Origin: Actinocatenispora comari
GTDB lineage: Bacteria; Actinomycetota; Actinomycetes; Mycobacteriales; Micromonosporaceae
Reading direction: 5' to 3'
Length of the DNA stretch: 39,719 nucleotides
NCBI RefSeq assembly: GCF_017312725.1
Contig: NZ_BOPO01000074.1
Span: 1-39,719, forward strand
The notes under the pieces are model-generated. The model made no database searches. It saw only the letters and a list, made by a program, of their open reading frames with translations, and was not told the DNA's origin. How positions within the stretch are numbered: the first letter of the stretch is position 1; the number at the start of each line of letters is the position of its first letter. Both the position numbers and the translations under genes were made by a program. Below, one piece after another: positions 14,493 through 23,926 of this stretch.

Positions 14493-15512
14493 ATGACCAG
14501 TAGCGCAGCCGACCTGCGGCATGCCCGGGTAACGACCAAGATCACGGTCCCCGACCCGCACACCATGGTGAGCCTGCTCGGTGCCCGTGACGAGCTGCTC
14601 AAGCTGGTGGAGCGCTCGGTCAAGAGCGACGTGCACGTCCGGGGCAACGAGATCACCCTCACCGGCGAGCCGGCCGACAACGCCCTCGCCGAGCGGCTCT
14701 TCGCGGAGCTGCTGGAGCTCATCGAGAAAGGCGAAACGCTGACCGAAGACGCGGTCCGGCGCACCGTCGGCATGCTCGAACAGGGCACCGAGGAGCGTCC
14801 GGCGGAGGTGCTGACCCTCAACATCCTGTCCCGGCGCGGTCGGACGATCCGGCCCAAGACGCTGGGCCAGAAGCGCTACGTGGACGCCATCGACAGCCAC
14901 ACGATCGTGTTCGGCATCGGCCCTGCCGGTACCGGCAAGACCTACCTGGCGATGGCGAAGGCGGTGCAGGCGCTGCAGGCCAAGCAGGTCAACCGGATCA
15001 TCCTGACCCGCCCGGCGGTCGAGGCCGGCGAGCGGCTCGGCTTCCTGCCCGGCACCCTGTACGAGAAGATCGACCCGTACCTGCGCCCGCTGTACGACGC
15101 GCTGCACGACATGGTCGACCCCGACTCGATCCCCCGCCTCACCACCAACGGCACCATCGAGGTCGCCCCCCTGGCGTACATGCGGGGCCGCACGCTCAAT
15201 GATGCGTTCATCGTGCTGGACGAGGCGCAGAACACGACTCCCGAGCAGATGAAGATGTTCCTCACCCGGCTCGGGTTCGGCTCGAAGGTCGTGGTGACCG
15301 GCGACGTGACCCAGGTCGACCTGCCCGGCGGCACCCGCAGCGGGCTGCGGGTGGTGCGCGACATCCTGGGCGACCTGGAGGACGTGCACTTCTCCACGCT
15401 GGGTTCGGCGGACGTGGTGCGGCACAAGCTGGTCAGCCAGATCGTCGACGCGTACGACAAGTGGGACGCCGAGCACGAGGACGACGACCGCCCGGCCCGG
15501 CGCCGGCGCTGA
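14493..15512 (+). CDS. phoH: PhoH family ATPase
   Basis: 339 residues. An N-terminal KH-like region ([20 protein letters not shown]) precedes the PhoH ATPase core: Walker [30 protein letters not shown], the middle [20 protein letters not shown] (Walker B) and [10 protein letters not shown]. PhoH proteins are linked to RNA metabolism and work beside YbeY, whose gene follows 23 bases downstream in the same operon. Two in-frame ATGs compete: 14472 sits one base after GGAGG (14466-14470), too close for use as its ribosome site, so 14493 is preferred but has a long spacing. The difference is seven residues. Confidence 0.93.
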   Translation: MTSSAADLRHARVTTKITVPDPHTMVSLLGARDELLKLVERSVKSDVHVRGNEITLTGEPADNALAERLFAELLELIEKGETLTEDAVRRTVGMLEQGTEERPAEVLTLNILSRRGRTIRPKTLGQKRYVDAIDSHTIVFGIGPAGTGKTYLAMAKAVQALQAKQVNRIILTRPAVEAGERLGFLPGTLYEKIDPYLRPLYDALHDMVDPDSIPRLTTNGTIEVAPLAYMRGRTLNDAFIVLDEAQNTTPEQMKMFLTRLGFGSKVVVTGDVTQVDLPGGTRSGLRVVRDILGDLEDVHFSTLGSADVVRHKLVSQIVDAYDKWDAEHEDDDRPARRRR

Positions 15513-15535
15513 CCGACACCAGTAGAAGAGGACCC

Positions 15536-16036
15536 GTGTCCATCGAGATCAGTAACGAGTCCGGGGTCGAGGTCGACACCGACGCGGTGCTCGACGTTGC
15601 CCGCTACACCCTGGACCAGATGCAGGTCAACCCGCTCGCCGAGCTGTCGGTGCTGCTGGTCGACGTGCCGTACATGACGGAGCTGAACCACCGGTGGATG
15701 GGCGGCGACGGCCCGACCGACGTGCTGGCGTTCCCGATGGACGAGGTGGGTGCCGGTCCGGACCGCGGCCCGAGCGCGCCGGGCGCCGAGGTCAGCGAGC
15801 CGGCGATGCTGGGCGACATCGTGTTGTGCCCGGAGGTGGCGGCCAAGCAGGCGTCCGCGGCCGGGCACAGTGCGGCGGACGAGATGCACCTGCTGACGGT
15901 GCACGGCGTGCTGCACATCCTCGGGTACGACCACGCCGAGCCGGAGGAGGAGCGGGAGATGTTCGCGTTGCAGAACAAGCTGCTCAGCCGCTGGCAGGCC
16001 GCCCGGGACGGGCGAGAGGTGCCGGAGCAGGCCTGA
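15536..16036 (+). CDS. ybeY: YbeY, rRNA maturation endoribonuclease
   Basis: 166 residues. The zinc motif [11 protein letters not shown] (HxxxHxxxxxH) near residue 120 defines UPF0054/YbeY. Other family blocks are [31 protein letters not shown] and [11 protein letters not shown]. YbeY is a single-strand RNA endonuclease needed for 16S rRNA 3-prime processing and ribosome quality control. GTG 15536 follows GAAGAGG (15525-15531). An insertion of about 20 residues ([19 protein letters not shown]) between the DVLAF and LGDI blocks is typical of actinobacterial forms. It belongs to the phoH-ybeY-CNNM-era operon. Confidence 0.96.
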   Translation: MSIEISNESGVEVDTDAVLDVARYTLDQMQVNPLAELSVLLVDVPYMTELNHRWMGGDGPTDVLAFPMDEVGAGPDRGPSAPGAEVSEPAMLGDIVLCPEVAAKQASAAGHSAADEMHLLTVHGVLHILGYDHAEPEEEREMFALQNKLLSRWQAARDGREVPEQA

Positions 16037-16100
16037 TGGCGGGACGCGGCGGCTCGACGCCACCTCGTGCTCGGCGCTGCCGATGCGGGGTGCCGGTCGG

Positions 16101-17393
16101 GTGAGTCCGATGGTCCTGTTGGTGGCCGCGGCGCTGGTGGTGCTGGCCGGTCTGATCGCGATGACCGAGGCGGCGCTGTCCTCGGCGTCGAAGGCGCGGG
16201 CCGGTGAACTGGTCCGGGAGGGCGGCCGGGGGGCGCGCACCCTGGTGTCGATCCTGGGTGACCTGCCCCGGCACCTGAACCTGCTGCTGTTGCTGCGGCT
16301 GGTGTGCGAGCTCGCGGCGACCACGGTGGTGGCGTTCGTGACCGTCGATGCCTGGGGTACGGGCTGGCTCGCGGCGCTGGTGACGGCCGGGTCGATGACG
16401 GTGGTCAGTTTCGTGGTGGTCGGGGTCGGGCCGCGCACGCTGGGCCGGCAGAACCCGTACCGGGTGGGGCTGGTGGCGGCGCCGATCGTGCGGTGGCTGG
16501 GCCGGGCGCTGGGGCCGCTGGCGACGCTGCTGATCCTGGTCGGTAACGCGATGACGCCGGGCAAGGGGTTCCGGGAGGGGCCGTTCACCACCCAGGTGGA
16601 GCTGCGCGAGCTGGTGGATCTGGCCGAGCAGCGCGGGGTGGTGGAGCACGACGAGCGCGAGCTGCTGCACTCGGTGTTCACCTTCGGTGACCGGATCGCG
16701 CGCGAGGTGATGGTGCCGCGTACCGAGATGGTGTGGATCGCGGCGGGCAAGGCGGCGCGGCAGGCGCTGGCGTTGGCGCTGCGGTCGGGGTTCTCCCGGG
16801 TGCCGGTGATCGGCGAGAGCGTCGACGACGTGCTGGGGGTGGCGTACCTGAAGGATCTGGTGCGGCGCACCCAGGGCCAGTCGGGGCAGGTGCCGGTGTC
16901 GGAGGTGATGCGCCCGGCGGAGTTCATCCCGGAGTCCAAGCCGGTGGACGATCTGCTCAGCCAGATGCAGGTGCAGCGGATCCACATGGCGATCGTGGTC
17001 GACGAGTACGGCGGGACGGCCGGGCTGGTGACCATCGAGGACATCCTGGAGGAGATCGTCGGCGAGATCACCGACGAGTACGACGTGGAGCGGCCGCCGG
17101 TGGAGCAGCTGCCGGACGGGTCGGTGCGGGTCAGCGCGCGGCTGCCGGTGGAGGATCTGGGTGAGCTGTTCGGGCTGGATCTGGTCGGCGACGACGTGGA
17201 GACCGTGTCCGGGCTGCTCGCGCAGGAGTTGGGCCGGGTGCCGCTCGCGGGTGCGTCCGCGACGGTGTCCGGGTTGCGGTTGACCGCGGAGGGGACGACG
17301 GGGCGCCGCAACCACATCGATACCGTGCTGGTGCGCCGGGTGCAGCCGCCGGCGACCGACGATGATCGTGAGGAACAGACAGCAGATGCCTGA
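16101..17393 (+). CDS. CNNM/CorC-type membrane protein (DUF21, tandem CBS, CorC-HlyC domains)
   Basis: About 430 residues (Rv2366c type). The N-terminal part is a DUF21 membrane domain with three hydrophobic segments: VLLVAAALVVLAGLIAM, HLNLLLLLRLVCELAATTVV and LAALVTAGSMTVVSFVVVG. Next comes a pair of CBS domains (VMVPRTEMVWI ... GFSRVPVIGESVDDVLGVAYLKDL and VSEVMRPAEFIPE ... IHMAIVVDEYGGTAGLVTIEDILEEIVGEI) and the C-terminal CorC_HlyC FAD-like domain (SVRVSARLPVEDLGELF). Homologues act in magnesium and cobalt efflux or resistance; old names call them hemolysins. The start is uncertain: GTG 16101 suits the membrane segment, ATG 16083 is possible. It overlaps no neighbour and ends 7 bp after the ATG-frame of the next gene begins (overlap 17386-17393). 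Confidence 0.88.
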   Translation: MSPMVLLVAAALVVLAGLIAMTEAALSSASKARAGELVREGGRGARTLVSILGDLPRHLNLLLLLRLVCELAATTVVAFVTVDAWGTGWLAALVTAGSMTVVSFVVVGVGPRTLGRQNPYRVGLVAAPIVRWLGRALGPLATLLILVGNAMTPGKGFREGPFTTQVELRELVDLAEQRGVVEHDERELLHSVFTFGDRIAREVMVPRTEMVWIAAGKAARQALALALRSGFSRVPVIGESVDDVLGVAYLKDLVRRTQGQSGQVPVSEVMRPAEFIPESKPVDDLLSQMQVQRIHMAIVVDEYGGTAGLVTIEDILEEIVGEITDEYDVERPPVEQLPDGSVRVSARLPVEDLGELFGLDLVGDDVETVSGLLAQELGRVPLAGASATVSGLRLTAEGTTGRRNHIDTVLVRRVQPPATDDDREEQTADA

Positions 17394-17748
17394 GACGTTG
17401 CGGCCGGCGGCGGCCGAGTTGGATGCCGAGGACGCGAAGCTGGTCACGTTGAGCCGGGCGGCGCGTGGCCGGGTGGGTGCGGCGGAGGGTGCGGCGGTGC
17501 GCGACACCGACGGCCGGACGTACGCGGCGGCCAGCGTGACGTTGCCGTCGCTGGCGCTGTCGGCGCTGCAGGCGGCGGTGGCGCAGGCGGTGTCGGCGGG
17601 TGCGCCGGGGCTGGAGGCGGCGGCGGTGGTGACCGCGGCGGATGCGGTGGACGAGCCGGGGCTGGCCGCGGTGCGCGATCTGGCCGGCGCGGCGCCGGTG
17701 CTGCTGGCCGGCGTCGACGGTACGGTGCTCGGCGCCTACCGTGGCTGA
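17386..17748 (+). CDS. Cytidine-deaminase-fold protein without zinc ligands (Rv2365c-like)
   Basis: 120 residues, between the CNNM gene and era, where actinobacteria carry the Rv2365c family. The fold is recognisable: an N-terminal helix (AEDAKLVTLSRAARGRV), the strand pair DTDGRTYAAASVTLPSL, a helix LSALQAAVAQAVSAGAP and the later AVVTAADAVD. The Cys/His-x-Glu and PCxxC zinc ligands of a working deaminase are all absent: the position of CAE reads SLALSAL and the PCxxC segment is missing. It should therefore be catalytically dead and is likely a structural or regulatory partner. It overlaps the CNNM gene by 8 bases and era by 8 bases, showing tight translational coupling. Confidence 0.8.
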   Translation: MPETLRPAAAELDAEDAKLVTLSRAARGRVGAAEGAAVRDTDGRTYAAASVTLPSLALSALQAAVAQAVSAGAPGLEAAAVVTAADAVDEPGLAAVRDLAGAAPVLLAGVDGTVLGAYRG

Positions 17749-18643
17749 GCCGGAGTTCCGGGCCGGGTTCGGTTGCCTGGTGGGTCGGCCGAACGCGGGC
17801 AAGTCGACGCTGACCAACGCCCTGGTGGGCGAGAAGGTCGCGATCACCAGCGACAAGCCGCAGACGACCCGGCGGGCCATCCGCGGCATCGTGAACCGGT
17901 CGGGTGCCCAGCTGGTGCTGGTGGACACACCGGGGCTGCACCGACCCCGGACGCTGCTCGGCGAGCGGTTGAACGACCTGGTCGCCGAGACCTGGTCGGA
18001 TGTGGACGTGATCGGGCTGTGCGTGCCGGCGAACGAGCCGATCGGGCCGGGTGACCGGTTCATCGTCCGCGCGTTGCAGGATGTGCGCGCGACGAAGCTC
18101 GCGATCGTCACGAAGACCGACCTGGCCGACCGGGAGACCGTGGCGCAGCAGCTGCTGGCGGTCTCCGCGCTGGCCGACTTCGCCGAGGTGGTACCGGTCT
18201 CGGCGGTGTCGGGTGAGCAGGTGGAGCTGGTGGCGGAGCTGATGATCGGTCAGCTGCCGCCCTCGCCGATGCTCTACCCGGACGACGTGGCGACCGACGA
18301 GCCGACCCGGGTGCGGATCGCCGAGTTCATCCGCGAGGCCGCCCTGGAGGGGGTGCGGGACGAGCTGCCGCACTCGATCGCGGTGCTGGTCGAGGAGATG
18401 ACCGAGGAGACCACCCGCGCCGGCGAGCCGTTGACCCGCATCTACGCCGACCTGTACATCGAGCGGCCGAGCCAGAAGGCGATCGTGATCGGCCGTGGCG
18501 GGGAGCGGCTGCGGCGGGTCGGTGCCGCGGCGCGGACCCAGATCGAGCAGCTGCTGGGTACGAAGGTGTTCCTGGATCTGCACATCCGGGTGGCGAAGGA
18601 GTGGCAGCGCGACCCGAAGCAGTTGCGCAAGCTCGGATTCTGA
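17741..18643 (+). CDS. era: Era, ribosome-assembly GTPase
   Basis: 300 residues. G1 is GRPNAGKST, G2 follows at TSDKPQTTRRAIRG, G3 is DTPG in VLVDTPGLHRP, G4 is TKTD and G5 is VSAVSG. The C-terminal KH domain has the GRGG loop in AIVIGRGGERLRRVG followed by the helix ending in VFLDLHIRV and the Era tail EWQRDPKQLRKLGF. Era binds 16S rRNA near its 3-prime end during 30S assembly, fitting with YbeY and RsmE. G4 reads TKTD where most GTPases have NKxD, a substitution common among actinobacterial Era. GTG 17741 overlaps the preceding stop by 8 bases. Confidence 0.97.
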   Translation: MAEPEFRAGFGCLVGRPNAGKSTLTNALVGEKVAITSDKPQTTRRAIRGIVNRSGAQLVLVDTPGLHRPRTLLGERLNDLVAETWSDVDVIGLCVPANEPIGPGDRFIVRALQDVRATKLAIVTKTDLADRETVAQQLLAVSALADFAEVVPVSAVSGEQVELVAELMIGQLPPSPMLYPDDVATDEPTRVRIAEFIREAALEGVRDELPHSIAVLVEEMTEETTRAGEPLTRIYADLYIERPSQKAIVIGRGGERLRRVGAAARTQIEQLLGTKVFLDLHIRVAKEWQRDPKQLRKLGF

Positions 18644-18822
18644 CGACTGTCGGTGATCGTCCGACGAACGTTTGGTGAGCATCGCTTGCGGTCTGGGGCG
18701 GTGGGACGGTTACTCGTATCATCGAGCGCGTATGTCGCCAGACCCGCCCGCCCCCGGACGGCATCGGTGATCGTCGATCGGCCGGTCCGGGGCGCCCCGT
18801 CGAGGCAACGAGGAGCGTACGC

Positions 18823-21408
18823 ATGCGACGTCGCGGAGCAACCCAGCCGCCGGCGAGCCGCCTGCCGTCCAGGCGAAGCGGCGGGTTCATCTCGGTGGGT
18901 CTGGTGCTGGCGATGTCGGTGGGCCTGGTCGGCACCGTGCTCGGGGTCGGCGCGACCAGCCGCTCGCTGGACGTGGCGGACGGCAACGTGTGGCTGTGGA
19001 GCAGCAAGCCCGGCCAGGTCAGCCGGGTCAACGCGAACTCCGGCCGGGTCGACCAGAACCAGCCGCTGACCGACTCCCGCGGCCACCGCGTCGAGATCAC
19101 CCAGAACGACAAGTACCTGCTGCTGCACGACCTGGACTCCGGCAAGGTGACCTCGGTCGACCTGACCCGGATGGGCTTCACCGGGTCGCTTCAGGTCACC
19201 AAGGGCTCCGGCGTGCGGGTCGCGCTGTCCGGCGACAAGGCGGCACTGATCGACCAGCGCACCGGCGAGATCCGCGGCTTCGACCCGGGCACGCTGCGCA
19301 CCACCGGGGCGAAGCTGCAGCTGCCGGCGCCGCTGGCCGGCGGTGACTTCGACGCGTCCGGCAAGCTGTGGGTCGGTGTGCCGTCCCAGGGCACGGTGGC
19401 GTCGGTGTCGGTGACGACCAAGAAGGCCGCGGTGGCACGGACCGAGTCGGCCACCCCGCCCGGCCACCCGATGGCGGTGTCGGTGCTCGACCACGGGGTG
19501 CTCGCGGCGGACACGTCGGGCCGCGACATCGCGGTGGTGACCGACAAGGTGACCACGCTGACCGCGCCGCAGCCGTTGACCGGTGCGACGGTGCCGGCCC
19601 GTACGGTCGGGAACCTGGCCGTGGTGACGCTGCCGAAGTCGGGCCAGGTGCTGCCGGTCGGGCTGTCCAAGCCGACCCGGCCGACCGCGTTCGACCTGCC
19701 GGACGGGGTCACCCCCGACCCGGCGACGCCGTTCTCCGGCCGCATCTACGTGCCGGACGTCAAGCACCACCAGGTGCTGGTGTTCGACAAGTCCGGCAAG
19801 AACCTGGGCACGCTGGGCCTCGCCGGCGCGCAGGGTCCGTTGGAACTGCAGGTGCGTGAGGGGCACCTGACCATCAACGCGCCGGACGCCTCGGTGGCCC
19901 GGGTGGTCGACCCGGACGGGGTGACCCGGGTGGTCGACAAGTACCGCACCGACGTGCCGGGCGGCGACGGTGACCTGTCGGTGATCGCCGCGCCGGCGCC
20001 CGGCGACAACGGCAAGCACGGCGGCAACGGCGGGCACGGCCGCGGCGGCGACGGCGCGCAGGGTCCGGGGCAGCAGCACACCGGCCCGCCGAGCCCACCG
20101 ATCCCGGTGACCGCGCTGGCCGGCGACCACCAGGTGTCGCTGTCGTGGCCGCAGCCGGCGGTCAACGGCGCCCCGATCCAGCAGTACACGGTGAGCTGGG
20201 ACGGCGGTCACCGCACGTTCGGTGCCGGTACCCGGACGACCTCGATCACCGGGCTCCACAATGGACAGTCCTACTCGTTCGCGGTGACCGCGACGAACAA
20301 GTTCGGCACCTCGCCGGAGGCGCTGTCCGACCGGGTGACGCCCGGCGGCAAGACCCCCGACGTGCCGCAGAACGTCAAGGCGACGGTGACCGACAAGGGC
20401 CAGGTCACGGTCAGCTGGGGCAAGGCCGACCAGGCCCGCGACTACGTGGTGCAGCCGTCCGGCGGTGCCGGCAGCCAGATCGTCAACTCGACCTCGGCCA
20501 CGTTCGACTCGTTGACCGGCGGCCAGTCGTACACGTTCACGGTCACCTCGCGCGGCGCCAACGGCCGCGCCAGCGACCCCAGCTCCCCGAGCAACGCCGT
20601 GACCCCGTTCACGGCGCCGGGCGCTCCGCAGGTGTCGGTCAGCGGTACCGACCAGAGCAGCGTGACGGTCAGCTGGCCGCCCGCCGCGGACAACGGCAGC
20701 AAGATCACGCAGTACTACGTCCAGCTCGACGGCGGCGCGGCCCAGAAGGAGTCGGCGACGCGGCACACGTTCGGCAACCTGCAGCCGGCGACGAAGCACA
20801 CCATCACCGTGTGGGCGGAGAACGCCGCCGGGGCGGGTGAGAAGACGAGTGTGTCGGCGACCACGGGCAAACCACCCGCGCCCACCGTGTCGGTCTCGGT
20901 GACCGGCAAGACCACCACCTCGCTCACGGTGCAGGTCAGCGTCAAGGGCGCGGCGACCAAGTGCACCGTCGCGCTCAACGGCGGCAGCAGCCAGTCGTGT
21001 GCGACTGGTAACAGTTCGCACACGTTCTCTGGGCTACATCCGTCGTCGACCTATAAGTTCACCGCGACGGTCACCGACGCCTACCAGCAGTCGGCCACCG
21101 GCACGGCGTCGGGTAACACCACGGTGATCAGCACCAGGAACGCCTGCCAGAACGCGCAACCGAACTGCACGGTGGGCATCTACGACATTCCCCACCAGCC
21201 CAAGGAGGGTGGGACCAAGGTCGGTGACTGGGCGCAGGGTTCGCCGGTCAACATCGAGTGCAAGGCGACCGGGCAGAGCATCTACGCGTACAACCAGAAC
21301 GGCAACCGGCGAAGCACCGTCTGGCTCAAGATTCCGAGCAGCGGCTACGTGCCGTGGGCGTACTCGGACATGAGCACCGGCACCCGCGACTCGTTGCCGA
21401 CCTGTTGA
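18823..21408 (+). CDS. Membrane-anchored multidomain protein: propeller-like, four FN3 repeats, SH3-like C terminus
   Basis: 861 residues. A basic N terminus and one hydrophobic segment (about 20-45) give an uncleaved anchor or signal. Residues 47-393 are a repetitive beta-rich region with six-bladed-propeller-like spacing (DVADGNVWLW, GDKAALIDQRTGEIRGFD, DASGKLWVGV, NLAVVTLPKSGQV, GRIYVPDVKHHQVLVFD). A Gly/His-rich linker (about 394-426) leads to FN3 domains at about 427-506, 514-596, 598-683 and 685-770. The last 85 residues (ECKATGQSIYAYN ... TVWLKIPSSGYVPWAYSDM) resemble a bacterial SH3b domain, with a Cys-rich entry. Its function is unknown; an extracellular binding or sensing scaffold is inferred. 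ATG 18823 follows GAGGAGCG (18809-18816). The MoxR gene follows after 23 bases, so these form one unit. Confidence 0.85.
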   Translation: MRRRGATQPPASRLPSRRSGGFISVGLVLAMSVGLVGTVLGVGATSRSLDVADGNVWLWSSKPGQVSRVNANSGRVDQNQPLTDSRGHRVEITQNDKYLLLHDLDSGKVTSVDLTRMGFTGSLQVTKGSGVRVALSGDKAALIDQRTGEIRGFDPGTLRTTGAKLQLPAPLAGGDFDASGKLWVGVPSQGTVASVSVTTKKAAVARTESATPPGHPMAVSVLDHGVLAADTSGRDIAVVTDKVTTLTAPQPLTGATVPARTVGNLAVVTLPKSGQVLPVGLSKPTRPTAFDLPDGVTPDPATPFSGRIYVPDVKHHQVLVFDKSGKNLGTLGLAGAQGPLELQVREGHLTINAPDASVARVVDPDGVTRVVDKYRTDVPGGDGDLSVIAAPAPGDNGKHGGNGGHGRGGDGAQGPGQQHTGPPSPPIPVTALAGDHQVSLSWPQPAVNGAPIQQYTVSWDGGHRTFGAGTRTTSITGLHNGQSYSFAVTATNKFGTSPEALSDRVTPGGKTPDVPQNVKATVTDKGQVTVSWGKADQARDYVVQPSGGAGSQIVNSTSATFDSLTGGQSYTFTVTSRGANGRASDPSSPSNAVTPFTAPGAPQVSVSGTDQSSVTVSWPPAADNGSKITQYYVQLDGGAAQKESATRHTFGNLQPATKHTITVWAENAAGAGEKTSVSATTGKPPAPTVSVSVTGKTTTSLTVQVSVKGAATKCTVALNGGSSQSCATGNSSHTFSGLHPSSTYKFTATVTDAYQQSATGTASGNTTVISTRNACQNAQPNCTVGIYDIPHQPKEGGTKVGDWAQGSPVNIECKATGQSIYAYNQNGNRRSTVWLKIPSSGYVPWAYSDMSTGTRDSLPTC

Positions 21409-21431
21409 TCGACAAGACCAGGAGTACGTGA

Positions 21432-22727
21432 GTGAGTTACCCGCGGCAGGACGGGCCGCCGCAGCAGCGTGAGGTGGCCGGCTTCGTGTCGGTGTTCAGC
21501 GCGCTGCAGCGCAACGTCGAGCAGGTCGTGCTGGGCAAGCCCGAGGTGGTACGGCTGGCGTTGACGGCGCTGTTCGCGGGCGGCCACGTGCTGGTCGAGG
21601 ACGTACCGGGGACGGGCAAGACGACGCTGGCCCGGGCGATGGCGGCGAGCCTGTCGGGTCAGGTGCGGCGGCTGCAGTTCACGCCCGACCTGCTGCCGTC
21701 GGACGTGACCGGCGTGACGATCTTCAACCAGGCGTCGAAGGAGTTCGAGTTCCATCCGGGTCCGGTGTTCGCGAACATCGTGATCGGCGACGAGATCAAC
21801 CGGGCGTCGCCGAAGACCCAGTCGGCGCTGCTGGAGGTCATGGAGGAGCGGCACGTCACCGTCGACGGGCTGCGGCACCCGGTGCCGACCCCGTTCCAGG
21901 TGGTGGCGACGCAGAACCCGGTCGAGATGGACGGCACGTACCGGCTGCCGGAGGCGCAGCTGGACCGGTTCCTGATGAAGCTGTCGGTGGGCTACCCGGA
22001 CGAGGCGAGCGAGATTGAGGTGCTGCGCGGTGGCGCGGCCCGGCGCTCGCCGGACGACCTGTCGCCGGTGACCGACACCGACACGGTGGCGGCGGCCTCG
22101 GCGCTGACCCACCGGGTGTACCTGCACGAGGCGCTGTACGCGTACGCCGTGCAGCTCGCCGCCGCGACCCGCAACCATGCCGACGTCCGGCTCGGGCTGT
22201 CGCCGCGTGGCGCGATCGCGCTCACCCGCGCCGCCCAGTCGTACGCGCTGGCGTCGGGACGCGGGTACGTGCTGCCGGAGGACTTCAAGGCGCTCGCGTC
22301 GCCGGTGATCGCGCACCGGCTGGTGCTGACCCCGGACGCGCAGCTGCGCGGCGGCACCGCCGACGACGTGGTCGCCCGGGCGCTGGCCGAGGTGCCGGTG
22401 CCGCAGCCGGCCGGAGGCGCCGGACCTGCGCAGTCCGCCGGCCCCGCGCAGCCGGCCGCGGCGCCGACCTCCGGTGCCACCGGCGCTTACGGCCAGCCGG
22501 TGTCCGGAGCCGCCGCCGGCACCTACGGCCAGGCCTCCGGTGCCGCGGGCGGCACGTACGGCCAGTCGACGTCCGGCGGCACGTACGGTCAGCCGGTGTC
22601 CGGCGCGGCCACCCAGGCCGGGGTGACCGGGCAGTACCCGGCGTCCGGCTACGGCACCGACAACGGCCGGTCGGAGCAACCCGGGTACGGGCAGTCCGAC
22701 GGCGGCCAGTCCTTCGGGCGCCGCTGA
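21432..22727 (+). CDS. MoxR-family AAA+ ATPase with YGQ-rich C-terminal tail
   Basis: 431 residues. The N-terminal 330 residues are a complete MoxR ATPase: Walker A EDVPGTGKTTLA, FTPDLLPSDVTG, Walker B IVIGDEINRASPKTQSALLEVMEE, sensor 1 VVATQNPVEMDGTY, the arginine region LPEAQLDRFLMKL and the lid domain with LGLSPRGAIALTRAAQ. Homologues remodel a partner through a VWA or DUF58 protein, encoded next. The last 95 residues are unusual: Gly/Ala/Ser/Gln-rich with five YGQ motifs in repeats like TYGQPVSGAA, without predicted fold. GTG 21432 follows AGGAG (21419-21423). The next gene starts two bases after the stop. Confidence 0.93.
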   Translation: MSYPRQDGPPQQREVAGFVSVFSALQRNVEQVVLGKPEVVRLALTALFAGGHVLVEDVPGTGKTTLARAMAASLSGQVRRLQFTPDLLPSDVTGVTIFNQASKEFEFHPGPVFANIVIGDEINRASPKTQSALLEVMEERHVTVDGLRHPVPTPFQVVATQNPVEMDGTYRLPEAQLDRFLMKLSVGYPDEASEIEVLRGGAARRSPDDLSPVTDTDTVAAASALTHRVYLHEALYAYAVQLAAATRNHADVRLGLSPRGAIALTRAAQSYALASGRGYVLPEDFKALASPVIAHRLVLTPDAQLRGGTADDVVARALAEVPVPQPAGGAGPAQSAGPAQPAAAPTSGATGAYGQPVSGAAAGTYGQASGAAGGTYGQSTSGGTYGQPVSGAATQAGVTGQYPASGYGTDNGRSEQPGYGQSDGGQSFGRR

Positions 22728-22729
22728 GC

Positions 22730-23926
22730 ATGCCGACCCGGCGGGGGATCGCGGTCGGCGCGGTCGGGCTGGTGCTCGCGGTGGGCGGCTTCGCGGCCGG
22801 CTACCGGGAGCTCGCGGCGCTCGGCGTGGTCGCGGTGCTGGCGCTGGTGATCGCGCTGGTGTGGGCCGGCTGGCCGCCGCGGCTGACCGTCGAGCGGGAG
22901 ATCGAACCCGACCGGGTGGTGGCCGGCGAACCGTGCCGGGCGACGGTGGCGATGACCTCGACCGCCCGCTTCCGGGCGCAGGGGCTGACCGGCTCCGAGC
23001 GGCTGGTGTCGCAGCGCGGCGAGCAGAGCGAGGTGCCGGTTCCGCCGGTACGGCTGCCGGCCGGGCGCGCCGCCCGCACCGGCTACCTGCTGCCCACCGA
23101 CCGGCGCGGCGTGCTCGACGTCGGCCCGCTGGAGGTGGCCCGGCAGGACCCGCTCGGCCTGGTACGGGCGGCGAAGACGTTCGGCAGCAGCACCCGGGTG
23201 TGGGTGCATCCGCGCTCGTACCGGCTGTCCCGGGTTCCGGTGGGCGCGGCCCGCAGCCTGGACGGCGTGGTCGACGCGGTGCAGTACGGCTCGATCACGT
23301 TCCACGCGCTGCGCGAGTACGTGCCGGGCGACGACCTGCGGCACGTGCACTGGCGTACCTCGGCGCGGGTCGGTGAGCTGATGGTGCGCGAGCACGTGGA
23401 CACCAGCCTGCCGCGGATCGTGATCCTGGTCGACGACCGGGAGTCCGCGCACACCGAGGCGTCGCTGGAGGAGGCGGTGTCGGCGGCGGCGTCGGTGCTG
23501 CTCGCGGCGCTGGCCGCGGACCTGACGGTGGAGCTGCACCTGGTCGGCGGGCGCAGCCTGACCGGCGCGGAGGCTGGTGGCGGCGCCGGCCGGGCCCGGC
23601 CGTACCTGGATCTGCTGGCCGAGGTGGCCCTCGGCGACGGCGCGCTGCCCACCGCGGTGCAGAAGCTGCGCCAGCGGCACCGCGGCGACACCCTGGTACT
23701 GGTCACCGGCGCCGGCTCTGCTGCCCATGCCGGCTCCGCCAGCGCTGCCGCGTCGCTGGACTCGGTCGGGCTGCTGCGCGACGTGTACCCGACCGTCGTG
23801 GTGGCAGTGCTGGGCGACGGCGCGGTGGACCGGCTGTCGGCGCGGGCGCTGCCCGGCGTGATCACCCTGGCCGCCGACGACGCCGAGGAGTTCGGCGCCC
23901 GCTGGGACGCGGTGTCGGCATGGTGA
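22730..23926 (+). CDS. DUF58 protein (MoxR partner, membrane-anchored, VWA-like)
   Basis: 398 residues. Two N-terminal hydrophobic segments (about 6-23 and 27-45) hold the protein in the membrane. The DUF58 signature GDDLRHVHWRTSAR lies at about residues 203-216, preceded by the arm TFHALREYVP and by a beta-rich part (RLTVEREIEPDRVVAG ... RGVLDVGPLEVARQDPLGLV). The C-terminal half is a divergent von Willebrand-like fold (RIVILVDDRES ... DTLVLVTGAGS). DUF58 and MoxR are usually paired, the ATPase acting on the DUF58 protein. The start lies two bases after the MoxR stop and the end overlaps the next gene by 7 bases, so the three genes are cotranslated. Confidence 0.92.
   Translation: MPTRRGIAVGAVGLVLAVGGFAAGYRELAALGVVAVLALVIALVWAGWPPRLTVEREIEPDRVVAGEPCRATVAMTSTARFRAQGLTGSERLVSQRGEQSEVPVPPVRLPAGRAARTGYLLPTDRRGVLDVGPLEVARQDPLGLVRAAKTFGSSTRVWVHPRSYRLSRVPVGAARSLDGVVDAVQYGSITFHALREYVPGDDLRHVHWRTSARVGELMVREHVDTSLPRIVILVDDRESAHTEASLEEAVSAAASVLLAALAADLTVELHLVGGRSLTGAEAGGGAGRARPYLDLLAEVALGDGALPTAVQKLRQRHRGDTLVLVTGAGSAAHAGSASAAASLDSVGLLRDVYPTVVVAVLGDGAVDRLSARALPGVITLAADDAEEFGARWDAVSAW

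Noticed and set aside
18644-18822. Small gene between era and the FN3 gene
   Set aside because: Frames are short and lack coding character. TATCAT at 18717-18722 may be the FN3 operon -10 box but no -35 box fits.
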